In this document: one piece after another, positions 8,875 to 17,144 of the stretch
How the letters are laid out: each line of letters opens with the position of its first letter
How positions within the stretch are numbered: position 1 is the first letter of the stretch
Assembly (NCBI RefSeq): GCF_000383975.1
Contig: NZ_KB913017.1
Coordinates: 1,061,133-1,125,132, forward strand
From: Natronorubrum tibetense GA33
GTDB lineage: Archaea > Halobacteriota > Halobacteria > Halobacteriales > Natrialbaceae
Length of the DNA: 64,000 nt
Direction of reading: 5' to 3'
Position numbers and translations under genes: made by a program
Notes under the pieces: generated by a model
Seen by the model: the letters and a program-made list of their open reading frames with translations, nothing else
Databases searched by the model: none
What the model was told of the DNA's origin: nothing

Positions 8875-9604
8875 CGCACACCCAACACTCGAGGCAGACG
8901 GCATCGATCACGACTACGGGACAGTCTCCGTCCTAGAAGACGTTTCAGCGACCGTACCTCGTGGAGCGGTAACGGCTCTGATCGGGCCGAACGGCTCGGG
9001 CAAGACGACGCTAATTCGTGCACTTGCCGGACTCCACGAGCCTACGGGAGGGACAATCACATATCACGGGCCTGAGACTGCCCGCCGAATCGGGTATCTT
9101 CCACAGCATCCTGCATTCCGACCCGGATTCACGTGTCGGGAGACGCTTCGGTTTTACGCGTCACTCGTCGGTGCCGGTGACTCGGCCGCGATGAAACACC
9201 TGGACCGTGTTGGGCTCGTGGATGCAGCCGATCGACCCGTCGAGGCGCTCTCCGGTGGGATGACACGACTGCTCGGGATCGCACAGGCGACGATCGGCGA
9301 TCCGCCCGTCGTCGTGCTCGACGAACCCGGGAGCGGACTGGACCCGGGGATGAGCGCCCACGTCTTCGACGTCGCAGCCGACCTCGCCGACGACGGCATC
9401 GCGGTCCTGTTGAGCTCCCACGACCTGGAACTCGTCGAACGCGTCGCCGACCAGGTACTGGTGCTCTCCGACGGACAGATCGTCCAGCGAGGATCCACGA
9501 CGGCCCTCGAGGCTCGATACGGCGTCGACTCGCTGTGGTCGGTTTACGAGAACGCCATCGGGGGCGACCTCGACACCGTTCGCGTCCAGGGTGGGCACGC
9601 ATGA
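8867..9604 (+). CDS. nosF: NosF-like ABC transporter ATP-binding protein
   Basis: The 245-residue ATPase has a Walker A (GPNGSGKTT), a Q-loop region (YLPQHPAF), a signature (LSGGM), a Walker B (VVVLDEPGSGLDP) and an H-loop (SSHDLE), all intact. It overlaps nosD by 8 nt and its stop overlaps the nosY start (ATGA), so the three genes are translationally coupled. With NosY it should form the transporter that supports NosD; in bacterial systems NosDFY is needed for copper-sulfur cluster assembly. The frame is open upstream, but the ATG at 8867 gives the normal family N-terminus. Confidence 0.9.
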   Translation: MTDAHPTLEADGIDHDYGTVSVLEDVSATVPRGAVTALIGPNGSGKTTLIRALAGLHEPTGGTITYHGPETARRIGYLPQHPAFRPGFTCRETLRFYASLVGAGDSAAMKHLDRVGLVDAADRPVEALSGGMTRLLGIAQATIGDPPVVVLDEPGSGLDPGMSAHVFDVAADLADDGIAVLLSSHDLELVERVADQVLVLSDGQIVQRGSTTALEARYGVDSLWSVYENAIGGDLDTVRVQGGHA

Positions 9605-10482
9605 CCGAGGACGGAGCGGCGGCCAGCCGGGACGAACGGGCCCCGACCGACCACCAACCACCGACGGCTCCGGGATCGATGCGACTCCTCGAGACGATCG
9701 TCCGGCGAGAACTGCAAACGCTCGCCCGCACCCGGACGTTCTACGTGCTCGCGATTGCGTTCGCCGCCGTCGTACTGGGCATCGCCTGGGTCGGCGAGAG
9801 TGTGCGAGCGGGCTACGTTCCGACGCTGGTCGACCTGCTCACTCCACTGGAATTGCTCGTCCCAGTTGTCGCCGTCGCGTTCGGATACCGTGCCATCCTC
9901 GGCGACGAGCAGCGGGGTGAACTGGACGTCCTGGAGACGTATCCCGTCTCGAGTCGCGAGATCGTCCTCGGCGTCTACATCGGGCGGGCGATCGGCCTCC
10001 TCACCGTCGTCGTCGTCCCGCTCGTCCTCGCCGGGCTCGCCGTCGCGGTCACCGAGAGCGACGTCCTAACGATCTACGCCTCGCACGCGGGCGCTGACTC
10101 CCCGATCCTGTTTGCCCGGTTCGTCGTCCTGACTGCGCTGTTCGCGCTGGCGGTGCTCGGCGTTGCCATCGCGATTTCGGCGATCGTAAGCGGGACGCGA
10201 AGCGCACTCGCTCTCGCGGTTGTCGCGCTCGTCGTCCTTCTGGTCGGCCTGGACCTCGCGCTCGCATACGGGTTCTCCGCCGGGATAATCGGCGACGGCG
10301 GACTCGTCCACTCGCTCGCGCTCAGTCCGCTCAGCGCCTACCGGGGGCTCGTCTTCGAGAGCGCCGTCGTCGTCGCCGCGGGTACCGGCCCGGCGGTCGC
10401 CGCGCCCGTCTCGAGTCTCGTGAGTCTCGTCGTCTGGACGGCCGGCTCGCTCGCGCTCGCGACGTGGGCCGTAAATCGGTGA
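9601..10482 (+). CDS. nosY: NosY-like ABC-2 type permease
   Basis: The 293-residue protein has a short polar N-terminus, then ETIVRRELQTLARTRTFYVLAI leading into the first of about six membrane helices. ELLVPVVAVAFGYRAILGDE followed by LETYPVSSREIVLG is the conserved cytoplasmic/coupling region of NosY and other ABC-2 permeases. The start overlaps the nosF stop. It should be the membrane partner of NosF. It ends 54 bp from the convergent nosL gene. Confidence 0.85.
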   Translation: MTEDGAAASRDERAPTDHQPPTAPGSMRLLETIVRRELQTLARTRTFYVLAIAFAAVVLGIAWVGESVRAGYVPTLVDLLTPLELLVPVVAVAFGYRAILGDEQRGELDVLETYPVSSREIVLGVYIGRAIGLLTVVVVPLVLAGLAVAVTESDVLTIYASHAGADSPILFARFVVLTALFALAVLGVAIAISAIVSGTRSALALAVVALVVLLVGLDLALAYGFSAGIIGDGGLVHSLALSPLSAYRGLVFESAVVVAAGTGPAVAAPVSSLVSLVVWTAGSLALATWAVNR

Positions 10483-10536
10483 CATCGCCTCGGAAACCGT
10501 CTTCTCGAAAACAGTGACTGCGCCGCGTCGCCGCGC

Positions 10537-11133
10537 TTACATCAGGGACATGATGAGGTCCTGCGTCACCTCATCGTGGTCGTAGAGTTCGCCGCCGTAC
10601 TCCGCCTGAAAGTCGTCGGCTTCGTCGGCGTCGCTGAACGGAATCAGCGAGCCTCCCATCGCCCCCTCCACCTCGCTGTCGCCGACCAGGGTGAGCTCCG
10701 TTGCGTTGCCAAAAGCGTCGGCCTCGAGGTGTCGAGTTGGCACGGGTGCGTCATCGCCGTCTTCGATCTCGTAGTCGACCGCCGAGTAGTCGGTCAGGTA
10801 GGTGACGGTCGGTTCGGCCTCGCCCTCGTTGTCGAAGGTAAACGCGTACGTACACAGCGAACTGCAGAACTGTGCCGGACGGTCCTCGTCGAGGTCCTCG
10901 TCGAAGACTTCCGTCGGTTCCTCGTAGTGTGTCTGGCCGGCCGGACCGGGGTGGCTTCCGATCCGCATCGTACAGTTATCACAGTCCTGATCATCGTCGA
11001 TCTCGATCGCGTCTGGAACGCTGGCCTCCTCGCCGTCGAGGCAGCCGGCGACCGCGCCGAGACAGACTGTCCCAACGCTGCCCAGGACGGTTCGTCGAGT
11101 CACGATCCGACCGGTCGTGTCGGTTGAATCCAT
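10537..11133 (-). CDS. nosL: NosL-family copper-binding lipoprotein
   Basis: The 198-residue protein begins with a Tat-like signal and lipobox (TRRTVLGS, then LGAVAGC with Cys31), so it is an exported lipoprotein. The NosL domain shows the metal-ligand region CDNCTMRIGSHPGPAGQ (Cys51, Cys54, Met56) and FCSSLCTYAF (Cys90, Cys94), then VTYLTDYS and GGSLIPFSDADEADDF. NosL carries Cu(I) to the NosDFY complex. The gene is convergent with nosDFY and divergent from the SCO1-like gene. The ATG at 11133 places the signal peptide at the N-terminus; the frame extends further upstream without signal-like sequence. Confidence 0.88.
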   Translation of the reverse strand: MDSTDTTGRIVTRRTVLGSVGTVCLGAVAGCLDGEEASVPDAIEIDDDQDCDNCTMRIGSHPGPAGQTHYEEPTEVFDEDLDEDRPAQFCSSLCTYAFTFDNEGEAEPTVTYLTDYSAVDYEIEDGDDAPVPTRHLEADAFGNATELTLVGDSEVEGAMGGSLIPFSDADEADDFQAEYGGELYDHDEVTQDLIMSLM

Positions 11134-11269
11134 ACTCGAGATTGGAAGTCCCGAGGTAAACCTAATCTGGTCTAATTCACGAAACTGACCGTCAGAACCG
11201 CTCACAGTGGGTTCGTCTTCGATAGTCCTACCAGACGCTACTTGATCGGGTCGTCCTTAGAGACGACCG

Positions 11270-11953
11270 ATGCACCGACGATCGATTCTCGCTACAGGCG
11301 CAAGCGTCGGCACCGGGCTCGTTGCAGGCTGTCTGACCGAGCGAATCGCCGGCGACGAGACGGCCGACGAGGCAGTACTCGAGCCGCCGGAGGAGGAACA
11401 CGCACACGGCGACGACTACGCGTACCCGACGTACGGCGATCCGTTTCCGACCATCGAACTCCAGGATCCGCTGGCGGAGACGACCGTCGATACCGGGACG
11501 ATCGACGACGAGTGTCTGGTCTGTACCGCGTTCTACGCGACGTGTCCGGCCGAGTGTATCCCCCTGATGAACGCCATCGCTACAGTTCAAGAACAGAGCG
11601 TCGAGCGGGAGATCGACGACGCGGTCCGATTCCTGGCGATCACCTTCGATCCGGACCGAGACACCCCCGAGGAACTCCGCGACCACGCCGCGATGGTCGA
11701 GGCCGACCTCGAACGGGGCAACTGGCACTACCTCCGACCGGCCGACGCCGCGGAGGCCGAGTCGGTCGTCAACGACGACCTCGGGATCCTCTACGAACGC
11801 GAGGGCGACGGACCGATGGCGGAGTTCGCCCACATTACGGTCACGTTCCTCGTCAACCCCGATGGCTACGTCGAACGGAGCTATCGGGGCGAGAGCCCGG
11901 ACGTCGACCGGATCAGTGACGACCTCGAGGCGGTCGTCGACGCGATGGAATGA
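11270..11953 (+). CDS. SCO1/SenC-family copper chaperone lipoprotein
   Basis: The 227-residue protein has a lipobox signal (MHRRSILATG, then LVAGC), a His/acid-rich linker (EEEHAHGDD) and a thioredoxin-like SCO domain. The copper-binding CxxxC is in FYATCPAECIPLM, and the distal histidine is in AHITVTFLVNPDG. SCO proteins deliver copper to, or reduce, the CuA centre of haem-copper oxidases and some reductases. Its stop overlaps the next start (ATGA), so it is coupled to the membrane protein gene that follows, and its neighbours are nosL and nosDFY. Confidence 0.88.
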   Translation: MHRRSILATGASVGTGLVAGCLTERIAGDETADEAVLEPPEEEHAHGDDYAYPTYGDPFPTIELQDPLAETTVDTGTIDDECLVCTAFYATCPAECIPLMNAIATVQEQSVEREIDDAVRFLAITFDPDRDTPEELRDHAAMVEADLERGNWHYLRPADAAEAESVVNDDLGILYEREGDGPMAEFAHITVTFLVNPDGYVERSYRGESPDVDRISDDLEAVVDAME

Positions 11954-12768
11954 CACAGACGTGTCACGACCCCGGGCTCGACCCGACCGCCGTCGAGCCC
12001 GTCGGACTCGTGGTCTTCGTCCTGATCGGGCTGTTCGGCGGGGCCCACTGTCTGGGGATGTGTGGCCCGCTCGTAACCACCTACGCGGATCGCCTCCGCG
12101 ATGCAGGCGACGGGGCCCGGACTCGACGAGACGATACCGTCACGCTCCGGGCGGTTCGCCAGCACGCGCTGTTCAATCTCGGCCGAACGATTAGCTACGC
12201 GCTTCTCGGCGGGCTCTTCGGCCTCGTGGGCTCGCTCGTATTCGTCACGCCGCGGGCGGTTACCGGCGTCGTAACGGACATCCACGCAGTTGCCGGGATC
12301 GTCGTCGGCGGACTGATCGTCGCGATGGGGATCCACTACCTGTTCGGACGGGGCGTGTTCGGCGGCTCCGTCGGCACGTCGCTTTTCGACCCCGTTCTCG
12401 GTCGCGCACAGCGGTGGCTGCTCAAGCGCATCGACGCGTGGGTGAACGACGGCCGCATCCTCGGTCTGGGCGCGGCTCACGGGCTGTTCCCCTGTCCCAT
12501 CCTCTATCCCGCCTTCCTCTACGCGTTCGTCCAGGGGTCGCCGATGGGCGGGGCCGCCGCACTGGCCGCCCTGGGCGCCGGGACGATTCCCGCGCTGTTC
12601 CTCTACGGGACGCTCTTTCAGTCGCTCAGCGTCGAACGGAGGATCGCGCTGCACCGCGTCCTCGGCCTGGTGTTCGTCGTGCTCGGCTACGTGCCGCTCC
12701 AGCACGGTCTCGCGGTCCTGGGCGTTCCCGCACCGTCGCTACCGATTCCCTACTATCAGCCGTTATAA
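11950..12768 (+). CDS. DsbD/TauE-like membrane protein with GGAHCLGMCGP motif
   Basis: The 272-residue polytopic protein has about six helices. Helix 1 contains GGAHCLGMCGPL, the hallmark of the cytochrome-biogenesis-like (DsbD_2, sulfite exporter TauE/SafE-like) family that accompanies copper handling and oxidase assembly genes. A second cysteine motif, GLFPCPILYPAF, lies at about 176-190. The start overlaps the SCO1-like stop. Context suggests transport of copper or reducing equivalents across the membrane for copper-centre maturation. The family annotation as a sulfite exporter is generic and probably misleading here. Confidence 0.75.
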   Translation: MTQTCHDPGLDPTAVEPVGLVVFVLIGLFGGAHCLGMCGPLVTTYADRLRDAGDGARTRRDDTVTLRAVRQHALFNLGRTISYALLGGLFGLVGSLVFVTPRAVTGVVTDIHAVAGIVVGGLIVAMGIHYLFGRGVFGGSVGTSLFDPVLGRAQRWLLKRIDAWVNDGRILGLGAAHGLFPCPILYPAFLYAFVQGSPMGGAAALAALGAGTIPALFLYGTLFQSLSVERRIALHRVLGLVFVVLGYVPLQHGLAVLGVPAPSLPIPYYQPL

Positions 12769-12903
12769 AACAGGTAACACTGGACTCGATCCGATCTCGA
12801 ATCGCCGCGTCGTCGGAACCGCTGAGAGGGCCATCCTACCGGGTTTCCAGTGGGACCACAGCAGGGTCGCGGTTGCATCGGTACCGACGGACAACGGGCC
12901 GTC

Positions 12904-13224
12904 TCAGGCTTCGGGCTGGGACGTGTCCGCGGCGACCCTGGCCGGTTCGGCTGCGAGCGTCCCGTCGATCGCGATCTCGAGGCAGTCACCGTGCGTAACG
13001 GTGATGTCGTGGCCGTCGTAGGTAAACTCGAGTTCGCCACATCGCGGGCCGCCGCGTCGCGTCGGCTCGAACAGCGCGTCCAGTGCATCGGGATCGATCC
13101 ACTCGTAGAGCGGCGGGAGTTCGGTCGGAGCGACGCCGCGTCGCGTCGAAACTGCGGTGATGACCGCAATGCTCACGGACTCGTCGAACCCGTTGTCAGT
13201 GGAACCGATGGATGTGTTGTTCAC
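12904..13224 (-). CDS. HalOD1 output domain protein
   Basis: The 106-residue protein shows the HalOD1 pattern: AVITAVSTRRGVAPTELPPL, then YEWIDPDALDALF and a C-terminal half with EFTYDGHDITVTHGD. HalOD1 is a haloarchaea-specific small output domain found alone or attached to receivers; its molecular role is not established. The gene is alone on the minus strand. A second HalOD1 protein is at 55044-55310. Confidence 0.8.
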   Translation of the reverse strand: MNNTSIGSTDNGFDESVSIAVITAVSTRRGVAPTELPPLYEWIDPDALDALFEPTRRGGPRCGELEFTYDGHDITVTHGDCLEIAIDGTLAAEPARVAADTSQPEA

Positions 13225-13521
13225 GCCGTATCCAAACGGACGGGCAGATAAAAGGATGGCGTCGATACGACCACACTGACTGAATTATTCGAGCGATAGT
13301 TTTGTGCTTCAAACATTCGTGGCGTCTCAAGAGTCTTATCTATTCATTCGTCCGCCCCAAATTGTCATTGCGACGGTCTCGGCCAGGCAGACGGGCATCG
13401 CGACGGTGTCGCGAACGACGCCTGTCGGGGCGGCCGTGTCGATCCTGAACGACCACCGGCCGTCGACACCCAGCGATCGAACATCAGAACAGCAAAGGTG
13501 TCGGCGGCGTCTGGTTCGCGT
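13225..13521. other. Intergenic, about 300 bp, no gene seen
   Basis: AT-richer at the left, with TTATCTATTC-like sequence near 13336 that may be promoter DNA. Open frames here are short and lack the acidic composition of real genes. Confidence 0.5.
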
Positions 13522-13884
13522 ATGCTCGGGGTCACGTCGCTCGTGCTCGGTTTGATCGTCTTCGTGCTGTTCGGGTCGTGGCTGGTCAGGCGATTCCGGG
13601 GCGGGAGCCAGTCGACAGCGCAACGGGAGTCGTACGAACGCCACAAGGACGCCCAGCAGCGCGAGCCCCCGGTCGATATCGGCGACGTCCGGGAGGTCGG
13701 CGTCCAGGAGTTCTCCGAACACCACTCCGGCGAGCAACAGGCCGTCTGCAAGATTGAGGGGTTCGTCGTCTTCGTCGAGGACATCCCGAGCGACGTCGCG
13801 GTCGGTGACGTCCTCGAGGTCAAGGTCCTCTCGTTCAACCGCGGTCACACCTCCGCGACGGCGACGTTCGTCGCTCGAGCCTGA
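13522..13884 (+). CDS. Membrane-anchored TRAM domain protein
   Basis: The 120-residue protein begins with one membrane helix (LGVTSLVLGLIVFVLFGSWL), then a basic/polar linker, and ends with a TRAM domain at about 55-120: PVDIGDVREVGVQEF, GIARI-like KIEGFVVFVED, VGDVLEVKVLSFNRGHTSATATF. TRAM is a beta-barrel that binds RNA, usually in tRNA-modifying enzymes; a membrane-tethered TRAM is common in haloarchaea but its role is unknown. I use the ATG at 13522; a GTG at 13498 is also possible. Confidence 0.75.
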   Translation: MLGVTSLVLGLIVFVLFGSWLVRRFRGGSQSTAQRESYERHKDAQQREPPVDIGDVREVGVQEFSEHHSGEQQAVCKIEGFVVFVEDIPSDVAVGDVLEVKVLSFNRGHTSATATFVARA

Positions 13885-13927
13885 GTGGCGAGGCGGTTCA
13901 ACTCTCTTTTCGCGAAGCGCTTCCCCC

Positions 13928-14845
13928 TCATCCCGACAGCGAGACGAGCGTTGCGCCGACCACGACGACCAGCGCCGCGACGCCGACGGGCCAGGTGACG
14001 CGCTCGAGTCGCCGCGGCAGGAACAGCACCGAGAGAACCACCACGAGCAGCGGCGTCAGCTGTAGTAAGGGCATGACTACGACCACGGGGGCGATCTCGA
14101 GGGCCGCGAAGTAGGCGACGAAGCCGACGGTCGTCGAGATCCCGCCCGCGACGAACCAACCGGTAGAGGCGGCGCGGATCGGTATCGGCCGTAACGAGTC
14201 GGTCCAGCGGAGGTAGCCGACGAAACCGACCGTCGCGACAACCGCCATGACGACGATTCCGGGCAGCGTCGGCGTTCCCGCGGCGAGCCCCATCGAGATG
14301 AAGATCGGCTCGATTCCGATGCAGGCGGCGGCGACCAGCGGCACGACGAGCGTCGCGCCGGTCTCCCGAATCGACTGCTCGGGACCCGTCGCGGCCGCGG
14401 TTTCCCACGAGACGACGGCGATGCCCGCGACGATCAGGACGATTCCGGCGAAGTGGACGGCCGTCAGTCGCTCCTCGAGAAAGACCACGGCGAACACCGT
14501 CGCGAAGAAGACGTTCGAGGCGATCACGGGCGACGTGAGGTTCGCGCCGATCTCCTGGATACTCTTGAACGTCAGCAGACGAGCGACGAACATCCCGGCG
14601 AGGCCGGCCGCGCCGAACGAGGCGACCGAGTAGGGCGTGAACAGATCCACGTAGGGCGGCGAGTACAGCACCAGCACGGGCGGCGTAAGCAGCGCGATGT
14701 TACAGCCCAGGACGACGAGCACTCCATCTGTGACCTCGCCGGTCTCCGTTCCGAGCCGTGCGAAAAGAAACTGTCCCGCAAACCCTACCGCGGCGACGCT
14801 CGCCAACAGTACGCCGAGCAGCGAGTCCGACACCTCGAGGACCAT
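13928..14845 (-). CDS. EamA/DMT-family transporter
   Basis: The 305-residue protein has about ten hydrophobic helices arranged as two EamA repeats, for example SLLGVLLASVAAVGFAGQFL in repeat one and IPIRAASTGWFVAGGISTTVGF in repeat two. Drug/metabolite transporters of this fold move amino acids, nucleotides and other small molecules, usually outward. Substrate unknown. The ATG at 14845 starts directly before the first helix; the frame extends 50 codons further but that part looks non-coding. Confidence 0.8.
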   Translation of the reverse strand: MVLEVSDSLLGVLLASVAAVGFAGQFLFARLGTETGEVTDGVLVVLGCNIALLTPPVLVLYSPPYVDLFTPYSVASFGAAGLAGMFVARLLTFKSIQEIGANLTSPVIASNVFFATVFAVVFLEERLTAVHFAGIVLIVAGIAVVSWETAAATGPEQSIRETGATLVVPLVAAACIGIEPIFISMGLAAGTPTLPGIVVMAVVATVGFVGYLRWTDSLRPIPIRAASTGWFVAGGISTTVGFVAYFAALEIAPVVVVMPLLQLTPLLVVVLSVLFLPRRLERVTWPVGVAALVVVVGATLVSLSG

Positions 14846-15017
14846 GCGCCCCGGTTTCGAGTGCGGGTGGATAACGGCACCGAACACCGATTCCGCTCGC
14901 ACTCTCGATCCATCGATCGCTCGGACCACCGGCACCGTCGTTCGGAACGCACAGTCGAGCCCACGGGGCGAACCGCGACCGACAGCCTCTTTCACCCTCC
15001 CGCTCGCAGGTTCAGGT

Positions 15018-16775
15018 ATGACCGATTATTTCGAAGTCCACGAGCGCGACGGGGCCGCTCGCGTGGGCGAACTCCGCCTCGAGTCGCCCGTGACGACCCC
15101 CGCGCTCGTCGACGACGTCCTCGAGGACGCGGGATCGCTCTGGAGCGCCGACCGGACCGTCCCCGATGGCGACGAGTCGACGCTCACCGTCCTCCCCCAC
15201 CGGGCGTTCCCCGGCGGCACCGCCGCGGAAGTCCAGGATTCCTTCGCCGTCGACTCGCCCGACGTCGACTATCCGAGCGTCGCCGTCGTTTCGAGCGAGA
15301 GTGCGACGAATGAGGGGACGGACGCCTACGCCGTCTCCGACGTCCAGTCGGTCACGGGCCACGGCGCGGCGCTCGTCGAGGCCGTCGTGAACGTTCGCGA
15401 AGCGATTCCCGCCGACACCGCGCTGTACTTCTCCGGCGTCGCAACGCCGCGCAACGTCGCCGTGCTCGCTTACGCCGGCGTCGATCTCTTCGACGAGACC
15501 GCAGCCGTCGTGAAAGGGACCGAGGGCCGATACCTGACGACCGACGAGGCGTACTTCCTCGAGGACTTAGAGGAACTCCCCTGCTCGTGTCCGGCCTGCC
15601 AGCAGCCTCGCGAGGAGTTCACCCGCGAGGACTGCGCCGAGCACAACGCCAACGCGCTGCGAGCCGAACTCGGCATTGTGCGCCGTCGCATTCGAGACGG
15701 GCGGCTGCGAGATTACGTCGAAGGTCAGGCCCGCCAGGACCAGTGGCTCACCGCCTCGATGCGCGAACTCGACTCGCAGTGGGGCTACCTCGAGGAGCGC
15801 ACGCCCATCCTGCGCGACGCTCAGATCAACGCCGCGACCTCGGATACGATTCGGCGCGTCGAGATCCAGCGCTACGCGGACCGGGTGACGAGCCGCTACC
15901 GAAATCGGTTCCAGAACCCGCTCGTGCTGGTCCCCTGCTCGGCGGCGAAACCCTACAGTGAGTCCCAGAGCCACCGCCAGTTCCACGACGCCATCCAGTG
16001 GCGCGGCCACCTCGTTTCGATGACGAGTCCGATCGGGGTCGTCCCCCAGGAACTCGAGACGACCTACCCGGCCCAACACTACGACACCGTGGTCACGGGC
16101 CGCTGGTCCGAAGAGGAGAAGCGATTCGTGAGCGACGTCTTACAGCGGTATCTCGAGCGCAACGACTACCCCGAAATCATCGCCCACGTTCCCGACGAGG
16201 GCTACCGCGATATCGTCGGCCGCGTCGAGGAGGAACTGGACCTCGAGGTCACCTACACCGTCCCCGAGGGCGGCCACCCGACCGACGAGGCGTCGCTCGC
16301 GAATCTCTCGAGTGCGCTGTCCGGCCAACTGAAGTACTCGAAACGGGAGCGCGAGCACAACACCGTCCGCGCGATCGCGGACTACCTGCTCGGCGACGGC
16401 GCGGGCGACGACCTCTTCGCGGAGATGCAGACGACGAGTCGCTACCCGAAGATTCAGGTTCGCGACAGCGAGGAGACGCAACTCGCAACGATGGTGCCCC
16501 AGTACGGAACGCTTTCGTTCACCCTCGAGGGGGCGAAACGTTGGGTTAACAGCGACGTGCCGACGAAACGGGTGGAGATCGACGGCTTCGTTCCGCACGG
16601 AAGCGTCCTCGCGCCGGGGATCGTCGACGCCGACGCAGAGATCCGCGTCGGCGACGAGGTCGTCGTCGAGGGGCCGAAAGCGTTCGGTATCGGTCGCGCG
16701 GAGATGTTCGGCCGCGAGATGTGCGAGAGCACGCGCGGCATCGCCGCCGAAATTCGCCACGTCGAAGAGAAGTAA
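15018..16775 (+). CDS. arcS: Archaeosine synthase subunit alpha
   Basis: The 585-residue protein is a TGT paralogue. The N-terminal half (FEVHERDGAARVGELRLE, LEELPCSCPACQQPREEF, AEHNANALRAELGIVRRR) is a degenerate transglycosylase domain. The middle has the ArcS-specific LVLVPCSAAKPYSESQSHRQF and the region around DVLQRYLERNDYPEIIAHVP. The C-terminus (from about residue 505) is a PUA domain with GAKRWVNSDV and GFVPHGSVLAPGI. ArcS, with the radical SAM enzyme RaSEA (55443-56543), converts preQ0-15 tRNA into archaeosine by attaching lysine and cleaving it. The start follows the family pattern MTDYFEV. The gene is divergent from the EamA gene. Confidence 0.93.
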   Translation: MTDYFEVHERDGAARVGELRLESPVTTPALVDDVLEDAGSLWSADRTVPDGDESTLTVLPHRAFPGGTAAEVQDSFAVDSPDVDYPSVAVVSSESATNEGTDAYAVSDVQSVTGHGAALVEAVVNVREAIPADTALYFSGVATPRNVAVLAYAGVDLFDETAAVVKGTEGRYLTTDEAYFLEDLEELPCSCPACQQPREEFTREDCAEHNANALRAELGIVRRRIRDGRLRDYVEGQARQDQWLTASMRELDSQWGYLEERTPILRDAQINAATSDTIRRVEIQRYADRVTSRYRNRFQNPLVLVPCSAAKPYSESQSHRQFHDAIQWRGHLVSMTSPIGVVPQELETTYPAQHYDTVVTGRWSEEEKRFVSDVLQRYLERNDYPEIIAHVPDEGYRDIVGRVEEELDLEVTYTVPEGGHPTDEASLANLSSALSGQLKYSKREREHNTVRAIADYLLGDGAGDDLFAEMQTTSRYPKIQVRDSEETQLATMVPQYGTLSFTLEGAKRWVNSDVPTKRVEIDGFVPHGSVLAPGIVDADAEIRVGDEVVVEGPKAFGIGRAEMFGREMCESTRGIAAEIRHVEEK

Positions 16776-16808
16776 CGACGACGTAGCGACCACTGTCCCA
16801 CTCGAGGA

Positions 16809-16942
16809 TCACCAGCCTGGACACGATTTGAGCAGGTGCTCGCGATAGACGGCCGCGGGAACGATCTCGCCGCAGCGTTCGCACTCGCGGTCGCCGACTG
16901 TTTCGTCGGTCGCGCGGCCCGCAGACCGGCGTTGTCAGTCAC
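16809..16942 (-). pseudogene. Frameshifted small zinc-finger protein
   Basis: On the minus strand the last 30 codons read CERCGEIVPAAVYREHLL then KSCPGW and a stop: a CxxC...H...C zinc finger with coding-like composition. In this frame there is no start codon and a stop lies just upstream, but one frame over a GTG (16942) opens a matching N-terminus (VTDNAGLRAARPT). A one- or two-base indel near 16895-16905 would join them into a protein of about 44 residues. It is either a decayed microprotein gene or a sequencing error. Confidence 0.4.
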
Positions 16943-17144
16943 GGCGATGCGTTCGGTGGACACGTCCCTGATCGTTTCGAGTCCGGGACACGGTCGGTGT
17001 CGTATTCTTTGAAGAGTACGTGAACAAGTACGGCACCAATAACCGATTGTCCGGAGATAAATCCGTTCTATTGATCGATGTTACGCGTATAACTGCCGAT
17101 CATGGTGTTGGTAACTAAAGCCCCAACTGAGAACTCAATGTCAT
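16943..17144. promoter_or_regulatory. Intergenic region with promoter of formyltransferase-like gene
   Basis: Together with the zinc-finger remnant this completes the 369-bp gap 16776-17144. An AACTAAAG box at 17112-17119 lies 26-33 nt before the ATG at 17145, fitting a leaderless haloarchaeal promoter. The region around 17010-17110 is AT-richer than its surroundings; nothing else is recognisable. Confidence 0.45.

Noticed and set aside
6818-12900. Expected nosZ near nosDFYL
   Set aside because: No frame with multi-copper or CuZ histidine motifs is present in the window.
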